Positions 1 to 6,908 of a stretch of DNA of 59,431 nt are shown in pieces. Every line of letters begins with the position of its first letter. Within the stretch, counting starts at the first letter, position 1. The stretch spans positions 1-59,431 of the forward strand of contig NZ_JBBIAB010000028.1 in NCBI RefSeq assembly GCF_039634785.1, written 5' to 3'. This DNA comes from Tistrella mobilis (lineage in GTDB: Bacteria > Pseudomonadota > Alphaproteobacteria > Tistrellales > Tistrellaceae). The translations under genes were made by a program, and so were the position numbers. Under the pieces are notes generated by a model. It searched no databases. It was given only the letters and a program-made list of their open reading frames with translations, and was not told where the DNA came from.

Positions 1-162
1 CCCCACGCCGCCCAGGCTGGCCGCTGAACGTCGGCTGCCGCCATCATAGATCAAGGCAAGCGCCAGCAGGCGGCGTGTCTGATCGGCATCTTTCGACCGT
101 CGGGCCAGGGCACGAAGGCCGGCGCCGTCATAATCGGGGCGAAGGGGGATCGGTGCTGCCAT
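1..162 (-). CDS. IS630-family transposase, N-terminal part (cut by window edge)
   Basis: The first 54 codons of an IS630-family transposase read leftward from an ATG at 162 and run off position 1. The start reads MAAPIPLRPDYDG, followed by a helix-turn-helix stretch ending in YDGGSRRSAASLGGVG, which is the usual N-terminal DNA-binding region of alphaproteobacterial IS630 transposases. Orientation matches the C-terminal transposase part at the other end of the window, so the two may be one gene on a circular replicon. If position 59431 is joined directly to position 1, about 80 residues are missing and the frame is lost, so sequence would have to be absent from the junction. Confidence 0.75.
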   Translation of the reverse strand, partial: MAAPIPLRPDYDGAGLRALARRSKDADQTRRLLALALIYDGGSRRSAASLGGVG

Positions 163-190
163 GGGGATCGCTCCGGCTGTTTGCCAGAGT

Positions 191-232
191 GACTCACAAT
201 CCGCGGGTCTTGGGAATCCCCTATCGTGAGTC
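191..232. repeat. Short inverted repeat beside the IS630 5' end
   Basis: GACTCAC (191-197) is repeated in inverse as GTGAGTC (226-232), and one more base pair on the inner side extends the match after a single mismatch. It lies just upstream of the transposase start and could be part of the IS terminal inverted repeat or the transposase promoter/operator. I could not match it to the other IS end near 58.78 kb. Confidence 0.35.
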
Positions 233-444
233 GGGGTCAGCGCTCTTTGGTATTACTCCCCTTGGGAGAAATCAGGCGAATCATATCTGAAGAGCAGCAG
301 ACCCGCGTCGACGTTCACCTCTCCAGTGCGTCAGCAGCGCAAAATGGGCCACTGTCGACCTCGTCTTATTCGCGCCGGACCTGCCGCTTGATGTCCCGGA
401 GTTATCCATATATGATTTCCGAGGTAAAAATGTGAGTTGGTGCC

Positions 445-1026
445 ATGCTGCAACGCATCCTCTCCAGGGTTATAGATCGGTTCCGAAGCGGCTTCGTGCT
501 GCGGGGTTTCCGGCGTGAGCCATTGTCACGCAATGAGGTCACGCCCGCGTTGATCATGACGCCGGAGCCGGCGCCGGAGCCGGAGCCCATTCCGATTCCG
601 CTTGAGCAAAACCTTCCGGCCATAGCGGTCCCGGAAACGATGGCAGAAGAGCCGCCTGTCGAAGATAAGATACAGGCTGCTCCGGAATACCAACCCGACT
701 TGCGAGAACTGACAGAAGTTCTGGAGGATTGCGTCAGTTTATTCGACGAGATAGACGGTCAGATCCCCCTGCTGGATCCGTCGGCTGAAGAGATCGCCAG
801 ACATGTCTGTGATCGGTTACAGGAAATCCTGGAGCGCGCCGGGATGACCGTCATTGCCGAGGATGCCAAATTCGATCGAAGATTTCATAAACCTGAGAAA
901 AAAACAGCCGGAGTGACGGGGGGTGACACCCGTTGGCACGCGCAGATCCTCAGTCCCGGCTTCCAGCTGAACCGCCGGGTCTATCGCCGGGCTCGTGTCC
1001 GTCTGACGTCGATCGAAGACGACTGA
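445..1026 (+). CDS. GrpE-like nucleotide-exchange factor
   Basis: 193 aa. Residues 1-70 are an unstructured linker rich in Pro and Glu (repeats of PEPAPEPEP type). Residues about 75-190 resemble the GrpE core: an amphipathic helical part, then LERAGMTVI, FDRRFHKP and a final beta segment ILSPGFQLNRRVYRRARVRL. That ending has the spacing of the GrpE motif hxxGYxhxxRvhRxAxVxV. GrpE proteins release ADP from Hsp70. The gene opens an operon that ends with an Hsp70-domain protein (4162-6093), which supports the call independently. The long N-terminal coiled coil of standard GrpE is reduced. ATG at 445 is chosen because it is the first start giving the whole frame. Confidence 0.72.
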   Translation: MLQRILSRVIDRFRSGFVLRGFRREPLSRNEVTPALIMTPEPAPEPEPIPIPLEQNLPAIAVPETMAEEPPVEDKIQAAPEYQPDLRELTEVLEDCVSLFDEIDGQIPLLDPSAEEIARHVCDRLQEILERAGMTVIAEDAKFDRRFHKPEKKTAGVTGGDTRWHAQILSPGFQLNRRVYRRARVRLTSIEDD

Positions 1027-1104
1027 CAACCCGAAGAAACACCGCCGACATGACCGTCATTAGATCTTGAAACCGGCAGAAACTTCCAAGCGGAGAAAGG
1101 TTCC

Positions 1105-2136
1105 ATGATGATGTCTGACACACCTCGTGACCCCGCATCGTTGTGGTCTTCTCCCTTCGATCTGGTGACGGCACCCGCGTCGACGGTACAGTCTAAGGTG
1201 CCGGCAGCTGAACCGGTGATCGGTACGCCCCAGGCCGACGCTGTCGCCTGGAGCGGACGACAGGAGCACGACGACACCTGTGCCATCCGCTGCCAGGAAT
1301 TCATCCTGCATCTGTTCACCGGCAATGATCCGGGCGAGGGCGCCTTGCTCAAGGAAGCCATGGACCATGGCTGGTATCGTCCCGGGCATGGAACCACGAT
1401 CACTGATCTTGGCAAACTGCTGGAACAGCATGGCATTGCCGTCAACAGCTTTCATCATGCCAATGTCTTTCACCTCAGCAACGAGTTGGCCCAGGGGCAC
1501 AAGGTTATGGTGGGGGTTCATGCCAATCACCTGTGGCGCGCTGACCCGCTACTCGACGACCTGTTCACCCGTTTGGGTTTAACCGACGCCAATCACGCCG
1601 TTGTCGTCTCCGGTATCGACACCTCCGACCCGCAGCATGTGGGCGTGATCATTGCCGATCCCGGTACGGGTGAACCGGTGGCCCGCTATCCGCTGGAACA
1701 GTTTGTCAACGCCTGGAGTGGCAGCGACTTCTTCATGGTGGCGACAAAAGATCCGGTGCCGCCATCGGCCCATCTCCCGGAGATGGCCAACTTCGACTAC
1801 GCCAAGGGGCATGTCGATCATGTCTGGGGGCTGCCCTATGACATCTTCTCGACGCTCCGCGACGACGTTTCTCATTGGCTCCACACGATTCGCGACATCC
1901 TGGCCCATATGCCGGAGCCGTTTCCCGGTTTGCCCCCGAGCCATCCGGTGGAATTTCCTCTGCACGTCGGCTCGGGTCACGGTAGTTCTGCGGCCCACCA
2001 CGCTGACGGTCAGGATGACCATGCCCAGGCGGGCCTGCTGCATCATATCCACCAGATCCTCGACGTGATCGCCCACCCCGGCTATCCGCATCCGCATGAT
2101 CATCACCAGAACGGTCTTTCGGACGAAGCCGGCTGA
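1105..2136 (+). CDS. C39-like (papain-fold) cysteine peptidase with His-rich C-terminus
   Basis: 343 aa. A peptidase C39-like pattern is visible: QEHDDTCAIRCQ with the presumed oxyanion Gln53 and nucleophile Cys59, NHAVVVSG with His164, and IIADPGTG with Asp185. Together these form a plausible Cys-His-Asp triad. No signal peptide or membrane segment is evident, so it is likely cytoplasmic. The last 65 residues are unusually rich in His (HH, HPHDHH), suggesting metal binding or a flexible tail. It lies 79 bp after the GrpE-like gene and 45 bp before the dynamin-like gene. In a conflict system such a protease could be the effector or processing enzyme (inference). Alternative ATG starts lie at 1108 and 1111. 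Confidence 0.7.
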   Translation: MMMSDTPRDPASLWSSPFDLVTAPASTVQSKVPAAEPVIGTPQADAVAWSGRQEHDDTCAIRCQEFILHLFTGNDPGEGALLKEAMDHGWYRPGHGTTITDLGKLLEQHGIAVNSFHHANVFHLSNELAQGHKVMVGVHANHLWRADPLLDDLFTRLGLTDANHAVVVSGIDTSDPQHVGVIIADPGTGEPVARYPLEQFVNAWSGSDFFMVATKDPVPPSAHLPEMANFDYAKGHVDHVWGLPYDIFSTLRDDVSHWLHTIRDILAHMPEPFPGLPPSHPVEFPLHVGSGHGSSAAHHADGQDDHAQAGLLHHIHQILDVIAHPGYPHPHDHHQNGLSDEAG

Positions 2137-2180
2137 GCGCGGCGGCGCGACCCTCTATTCTCCATGGAAAGAAAGATGTC

Positions 2181-4127
2181 ATGACCAGTCTTATGGACCG
2201 GATCGGCGGTCTGCGCGCCGATACCAAGACCCTGATCGACCGCATTCGGGCGGTCAGTCAGACCTGCGACCTGCCGCCGCTGCCCGAGGCGGTGGAGGGC
2301 ATTGTCGAAAAGCTTGATCAGCACCAGTATTCGGTTCCGGTCATAGGCGAGGTCAAGCACGGTAAATCCTCGTTCCTGAACGCTGTGGTCGGAAAATCGT
2401 TGTTGCCGGTGGGAGAAAAGGTCGCCACCAATCAGATCTTCCGCATCGGTAAGGCAGGTGCGTTCGCCTGCCGTCTGCGTTTCGAGGATGGTAGTGAAGA
2501 GCCGATCACCGAGAAGGACCTGGAGACCTTTGGTTCCGAGGTCTATGCGAACAGTCCGCGTGCGCGTGCAGCGGCTCGGGGCAAACTTCTGAGGTGGATT
2601 GAGATCGACGTTCCCGCCGAGGCGGCGAAATTTCTCCCGGACAACATCGTGCTGTTCGACACGCCCGGGCTCGGCTCGATCCACGTCGCCCATGGCCGCA
2701 TCACTCGGCGTCTCCTTCCCTATGCAGATGGCGTCATCTTCGTTCTTACGTCTGAGCGGCCGATAACCGAGGATGAAATCGCCTGGCTCCAGGAGATCTT
2801 CGACATTACCCGGAACGTGTTCTTTATCCAGACGGGCATTGATAAAGGAACCAAACTGTACAAGGAGACCCTGAGCCGCAATCGTGAGATTCTGGTCCAG
2901 CGGTTCGGTGAGAACCTGCCCGAACCCCAGATCTGGCCGGTTTCCAGCACCAACCTGATGAAGGCGACCGAGACCAGCGATATGAGCTATCTGCAGGTCA
3001 GCCGCTTCGATGCTCTGAGCGAGGCCTTGCAGATCTTTCTGTTCCGGTCCGCCGGTGTCGAAAAGCTCGACGAAGCGACGACGATGATCGCGGCGCAGCT
3101 GCACCAGGGGCGCGAAATCCTGGATACGCGCCTGCGTAGTCTGCTGAATGAAACGCGCCAGGAACAGGCGACGATCCAGCGCCAGATCGAGGACAAGCGG
3201 CGTGCCTTCGATCAGAACTGGGGTATCCAGGGCGAGGAACGGACGCGGCTCCTGGCCGATCTTCGGCAGACCCTCCAACGTGGCCGTCGACAGTTTGAGC
3301 AGGCCCTGTATCCCTCCGGCAGTGTGGCACGGGTCATCGGCAGGGAGATCGACCAGATCGACTCCGTCAAGGCGGCTCGCATATTCGCCGAGTCGCTCAA
3401 TACCAATATCCTCGAATGGGCCGAGATCGAATGGCGCAAGGCGGGCCGGGACACCCAGACGGCCTGTACCGCCCGGTTGGCACCGCTGCTCGCCGATATC
3501 AGCGATTTTGCCGCCGGCCTGGAGGAACCCGGTGGCGCCAGCATTTCCCGTACCGCCACGGTGTCGGCGCGTGGCGATCTGTGGACACGGATTGTGGGCG
3601 GTCGGGTTGCTTCTATCCAGGCAGTGATGACGACGGGGGTCGGAGCTACGCTGTTGGGCACCATCATCACCGCCGCCTGGTTTCCACCGCTCTCGCTGAG
3701 CGCGGTCGCCGCCACGGCGGTCTGGAGCTTTTTTCGCTCTTTCCGCGAAACCGGCGAGCGTGAATTGAAGAATGCCAGGGAGGAGCTGCGCCGGCATCTG
3801 ATGGAGGCGTTGAATGAAGTGCGTGACCATTTCCTGCATGTCTCGGCCGGCGAGCCGAGCCCGGTCGACCGATGTTTCGGTGGCCTGGAAACACATGTCT
3901 TCAAGCAGGTCGATGATCTGATTCAGAGCAAATCCTCTCAGATGAAGGAGGAGGTGGAGCGGCTGGAAGCCGACGCCAGGCTGGACAAGGCTGCCCGCGA
4001 GACCCGGCTGGCGTCCTTGCGGGACCAGATCCGGGAATGGGGCGGGTTGATCGAGTCCGGTGATGCGCTCATCGCCGCCATTACCGGCCTGATCGAGGAT
4101 CTGACCCCTCGGAAAGCCGCCCTGTAA
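2181..4127 (+). CDS. Dynamin-like GTPase (1)
   Basis: 648 aa. The P-loop G1 motif is GEVKHGKSS (about residues 56-64) and G3 is DTPGLGS (about residue 160). The G4 position reads TGIDKG rather than a standard TKxD. The middle and end are long helices, interrupted by a hydrophobic segment near residues 480-515 (GVGATLLGTIITAAWF and following) that resembles the membrane-inserting paddle of bacterial dynamin-like proteins. The C-terminus is coiled-coil rich. Bacterial dynamins bind and remodel membranes, and some protect against phage-induced lysis. The gene sits between the C39-like peptidase and Hsp70-FGE genes, all on one strand with short gaps, so it is probably co-transcribed. Confidence 0.85.
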   Translation: MTSLMDRIGGLRADTKTLIDRIRAVSQTCDLPPLPEAVEGIVEKLDQHQYSVPVIGEVKHGKSSFLNAVVGKSLLPVGEKVATNQIFRIGKAGAFACRLRFEDGSEEPITEKDLETFGSEVYANSPRARAAARGKLLRWIEIDVPAEAAKFLPDNIVLFDTPGLGSIHVAHGRITRRLLPYADGVIFVLTSERPITEDEIAWLQEIFDITRNVFFIQTGIDKGTKLYKETLSRNREILVQRFGENLPEPQIWPVSSTNLMKATETSDMSYLQVSRFDALSEALQIFLFRSAGVEKLDEATTMIAAQLHQGREILDTRLRSLLNETRQEQATIQRQIEDKRRAFDQNWGIQGEERTRLLADLRQTLQRGRRQFEQALYPSGSVARVIGREIDQIDSVKAARIFAESLNTNILEWAEIEWRKAGRDTQTACTARLAPLLADISDFAAGLEEPGGASISRTATVSARGDLWTRIVGGRVASIQAVMTTGVGATLLGTIITAAWFPPLSLSAVAATAVWSFFRSFRETGERELKNAREELRRHLMEALNEVRDHFLHVSAGEPSPVDRCFGGLETHVFKQVDDLIQSKSSQMKEEVERLEADARLDKAARETRLASLRDQIREWGGLIESGDALIAAITGLIEDLTPRKAAL

Positions 4128-4161
4128 CCACCCTCGCCCATTCCGATCATGGAGGAGCCTC

Positions 4162-6093
4162 ATGTCCAGGCACATTCTGGCGATCGATCTTGGAACCACC
4201 TATAGCAGTATGGCGACGCTCGACCCGGTCGGCGGGCGTGCGGTGGTGTTGCGGAATGCGGAGGATGAGGAAAAAACACCGTCCGTGGTGTATTTCGGTG
4301 CTGACGGCACAATGGTCGGTACGCCGGCTGAGCACATGCTGGAGGATGAGGAAGAGTCCAGGGCCGTTTTTATGGCGCCGAAGCGCTATCTGAGCGATAG
4401 CGATTTCCTGCTGGCACTTCCGGATGGTCGCATGGTGACGGCGGTGGACGCAGTGACGGCGATTCTGACCAAATTGCGGGAAGATGCCGAGGCGCTGCAT
4501 TTCGGCGGTCCGGTGGGGCCGGTGGTTCTGACCTGCCCGGCAAGCTTCGGGCCTTCGGCGCGTGACGCGCTTCGCGAAGCGGCAGCACGGGCGGGGCTGG
4601 GAGATGTCCGGCTGGTGGATGAGCCCGTCGCCGCCGCGCTTGCCGGATTGCGAGACAGCCAGGGGCAGCTGGGGCAGAGCGTGCTGGCCTACGATCTTGG
4701 CGGCGGAACCTTCGATGCAGCGGTGCTGCGGCGCGACGGAAATGGCTACCGTCTGGCCGCCGAGCCTGGCGGATTGGAGTGGTGCGGCGGAAATGATTTT
4801 GATCGGGCGATCTATGATTGGTTCGACACTGCGGCTTTGAGCGAATGCGGGCAATCATTCGACAGAGCCGCAGGGGGCATCGATCTGAGCCTTCTGCGGG
4901 CCTGCCGCAGGGCGAAGGAGACCCTGTCGGCCAGGCCGACCGTGCTGTTGCGGGGATTGCTGGCCGGGCAGCAGTATAAACAGTCCCTGGATCAAATGGT
5001 GCTGGAAGAGCTGATCGGCAGGCGGATCGAACAAACGGTCGGGCTGAGCGTCGATCTGGTACAGACTGCACGCCGTCGCGGCCATGCGGTGGACAGTGTG
5101 TTGCTGGTTGGTGGTTCCTCGCGGATTCCCCTGGTCCAGAGGCGGCTCCAGGAGGAACTGGCGCCTCTTTTTGAACGGTCAAATCCGATCCGGCTGGGCG
5201 CCACCGGCTTTGCGGTGGTGTTGGGCGCAGTCTATTGCCTGGTCTCGGCGGAGGAGCCCCTGGCGCCGGTATGCTTCCAGACGGCGATGCGCGCGCCTGG
5301 CACCGTGTTCCGTGACGTTAATGCGCCGTGGTGCCCGGCGATGGTGGTTCTGCCGCGCGGCCGGTTTCAGATGGGATCGCCGGAGAATGAGCCGGGGCGG
5401 AGTAACGACGAAGGTCCGCGCCACTGGGTGGAGATCGGCTACGATCTGGCGATCGGGACCTGTGCGGTGAGTTTTGCCGAATGGGATGCTTACGCGCCAT
5501 GGGGATCGGGCCGGTATTATCCCTTCGATGAAGGCTGGGGACGGGATGACCGTCCGGTGATCAATGTGTCGTATGAGGATGTGCAACATTACCTGCGATG
5601 GTTGAACGATCGCCTTGGCCTGACGGGTCGTGAGGATCGTTATCGCCTGCCGAGCGAGGCGGAATGGGAATATGCGTGCCGGGGGGGGACGGTAACACCG
5701 TTCTGGTGGGGTGAGAGGATGACGATGTTCTCGCCCTGGTGGGTGTCCCGGAACATCACGACGCGGCAGGCGAACTATCGTGGCGATGGATCGAGCGGAG
5801 ACTACCGGAAGAAGACGGTTCCTGTGCGCAGTTTCGCTCCGAATCCCTTTGGCCTTTATCAAATGCATGGGAATGTCTGGGAGTTGTGTGAGGATACGTG
5901 GCATGGAAATTATGAGGGGGCACCGGCGGACGGTTCCGCCCGGGCAAAGGCTGACACCTCATCCCGCGTCCTGCGCGGCGGTTCCTGGGACAACATTCAG
6001 CGGTTCCTCCGCGCCGCGTACCACAGCAGGTACGCCTCCGGCACCCGGAGCAGCACAATCGGGTTTCGTGTGGCCAGGACACTCACCTCATAA
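4162..6093 (+). CDS. Hsp70 ATPase domain fused to FGE-sulfatase/C-type-lectin domain (DGR target 1)
   Basis: 643 aa. Residues 1 to about 370 are an Hsp70 nucleotide-binding domain: phosphate-1 IDLGTTYSSM (8-17), phosphate-2 YDLGGGTFDAAV (about 175-187), adenosine motif LVGGSSRIPLV (about 315). The usual substrate-binding domain and lid are absent. In their place residues about 383-643 form an FGE-sulfatase (SUMF1) domain, with RGRFQMGS, LPSEAEWEYACRGG, PNPFGLYQMHGNVWE, LRGGSW and GFRVAR. The catalytic Cys residues of true formylglycine-generating enzymes are missing near the end (GFRVAR, not GFRCA), so binding is likelier than oxidation. The C-terminal 24 codons before GFRVAR form a DGR variable region. 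RBS GGAGG is at 4151-4155. A paralogue lies at 14221. Confidence 0.9.
   Translation: MSRHILAIDLGTTYSSMATLDPVGGRAVVLRNAEDEEKTPSVVYFGADGTMVGTPAEHMLEDEEESRAVFMAPKRYLSDSDFLLALPDGRMVTAVDAVTAILTKLREDAEALHFGGPVGPVVLTCPASFGPSARDALREAAARAGLGDVRLVDEPVAAALAGLRDSQGQLGQSVLAYDLGGGTFDAAVLRRDGNGYRLAAEPGGLEWCGGNDFDRAIYDWFDTAALSECGQSFDRAAGGIDLSLLRACRRAKETLSARPTVLLRGLLAGQQYKQSLDQMVLEELIGRRIEQTVGLSVDLVQTARRRGHAVDSVLLVGGSSRIPLVQRRLQEELAPLFERSNPIRLGATGFAVVLGAVYCLVSAEEPLAPVCFQTAMRAPGTVFRDVNAPWCPAMVVLPRGRFQMGSPENEPGRSNDEGPRHWVEIGYDLAIGTCAVSFAEWDAYAPWGSGRYYPFDEGWGRDDRPVINVSYEDVQHYLRWLNDRLGLTGREDRYRLPSEAEWEYACRGGTVTPFWWGERMTMFSPWWVSRNITTRQANYRGDGSSGDYRKKTVPVRSFAPNPFGLYQMHGNVWELCEDTWHGNYEGAPADGSARAKADTSSRVLRGGSWDNIQRFLRAAYHSRYASGTRSSTIGFRVARTLTS
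5965..6093 (+). other. DGR variable region VR1
   Basis: This is the 3' end of the Hsp70-FGE gene. A conserved frame LRGGSW, then 24 codons (5989-6060), then GFRVART and the stop. Compared with VR2 at 16030-16101, 18 of these 24 codons differ and 15 change the amino acid, while scaffold positions (Leu, Arg, Ala, Thr, Arg) and the flanks are conserved. Differing codons are mostly AAC-like or derivable from one by changes at A, as expected for adenine mutagenesis by a DGR. The 6061-6084 stretch is the likely initiation-of-mutagenic-homing (IMH) site. Confidence 0.85.
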
Positions 6094-6130
6094 ATCTTTA
6101 CATCTTTACCGTTTGTCGCCAGGAAGTGAG

Positions 6131-6153
6131 TCCAGAGGGCTCCGCCCTCTGGA
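6131..6153 (+). repeat. Hairpin/cruciform downstream of VR1
   Basis: TCCAGAGGGC (6131-6140), loop TCC, GCCCTCTGGA (6144-6153): a perfect 10-bp GC-rich stem 38 bp after the VR-containing gene. DGRs of the Bordetella-phage type carry a short GC-rich hairpin just downstream of the VR that stimulates retrohoming. Position and shape fit. A transcription terminator is the alternative, but no T-run follows on the + strand. Confidence 0.7.
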
Positions 6154-6197
6154 GAAAATTTTCAGAGGAGATATTCAGGAACAGGTCATTGGATCCG

Positions 6198-6563
6198 ATG
6201 ACAGCGGACCATTCCCGCCAGACCGGGGCGGCATTGGAGGCGATGTATCAGTTTCATCTTTGGCTGGTGCCTGCGGTGGCGCGTTTCCCCCGTTCGCAGA
6301 AGTTTCTTCTGGGGGACCGGATACAGGTGACGGCGCTTGACGCGCTGGAACGGCTGATCGAGGCGACCTATACACGCAACCGGATGAAGCTGCTCAGCGA
6401 GGCTAATCTGGGGGTGGAGACGCTGCGTTTCCTGTTCCGTCTGGCCCATGATATGGCCTGTCTTGATATGCGCCGCTACGAATATGCGGCCAGACAGATC
6501 GATGGGGTTGGCCGTTTGATCGGGGGTTGGATGAGGGCACACCGTGGCTCCACCTCGGCATGA
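6198..6563 (+). CDS. avd: DGR accessory variability determinant (Avd)
   Basis: 121 aa from ATG 6198. The sequence has the family's pattern: FHLWLVPAVARFPRSQKF, LGDRIQVTALDALERLIEA, LRFLFRLAHDMACLD, YEYAARQIDGVGRLIGGW. Avd is a small four-helix-bundle protein that forms a basic pentameric barrel, binds the DGR reverse transcriptase and template RNA, and is required for mutagenic retrohoming. The gene lies between the VR and the reverse-transcriptase fragment, the usual DGR order. An in-frame ATG at 6126 would add 24 residues encoded across the hairpin, so 6198 is preferred. It looks intact, unlike its partner. Confidence 0.88.
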   Translation: MTADHSRQTGAALEAMYQFHLWLVPAVARFPRSQKFLLGDRIQVTALDALERLIEATYTRNRMKLLSEANLGVETLRFLFRLAHDMACLDMRRYEYAARQIDGVGRLIGGWMRAHRGSTSA

Positions 6564-6867
6564 CCGCCTTTTCGACGCCTCCTTTCAGGCACTGCACGCT
6601 GCCGCTTGCCGCGCCATTCGCGGCAAGCGCAGGAAACCTGGCGCCGCCGCATTCATGGCGTCTCGGGAAAAGGCGTTGTTGCGGCTGGAGCGGGCATTGT
6701 GCGACGGATCAAGGCGTCCGGGCCGCTATGTCGAGATCGAGCTGTTCGATCCCAAGCACCGCATCGTCTCTGCCGCACCGTTCCCGGACCGGGTGGTGCA
6801 TCACTCCTTCGGGTTTCGTGCGGCCAGTACACTCCGCTGCCGGAGCCGGCACCGCGGCTGCCCGTGA
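6544..6867 (+). pseudogene. DGR reverse transcriptase, N-terminal fragment fused to template-repeat tail
   Basis: Codons 1 to about 89 match the N-terminus of DGR reverse transcriptases: AACRAIRGKRRKPGAAAF, LRLERALCDGSRRPG, FDPKHRIVSAAPFPDRVVHH. This is the thumbless fingers start that precedes RT motif 1 and 2. Directly after DRVVHHSF the protein diverges into GFRAAST and stops at 6867. The catalytic (Y/F)xDD palm motif and more than two thirds of the enzyme are missing, so it cannot reverse-transcribe. The new sequence matches the IMH end of VR1/VR2, so a deletion joined RT to the template repeat. The start overlaps the avd end by 20 bp. Confidence 0.85.
6809..6834 (+). repeat. Remnant of the DGR template repeat (IMH* end)
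   Basis: These 26 bases match VR1 6059-6084 with two mismatches (T to C and G to T). Small differences between IMH in the VR and IMH* in the TR are characteristic of DGRs. The rest of the template repeat, with its adenine-rich codons, is gone. The junction to the RT fragment is at about 6807-6809. Confidence 0.7.
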
Positions 6868-6908
6868 GTCCCTTCGGAACCTACGCCATCAGACCCAGGG
6901 AGGCGCAC

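Noticed and set aside
2103-4199. Long minus-strand open frame (698 codons) opposite dynamin-like GTPase 1
   Set aside because: It is a shadow of the GC-rich plus-strand gene; no domain, and the plus strand encodes clear GTPase motifs.
5300-6093. Active formylglycine-generating enzyme
   Set aside because: The FGE fold is clear, but the two catalytic cysteines expected near the RGGS and GFR motifs are absent and the region is a DGR target.
6606-6908. N-terminal extension of dynamin-like GTPase 2 (start at 6606)
   Set aside because: The extension overlaps the RT fragment in another frame and has no domain; ATG 6909 has a good ribosome-binding site.
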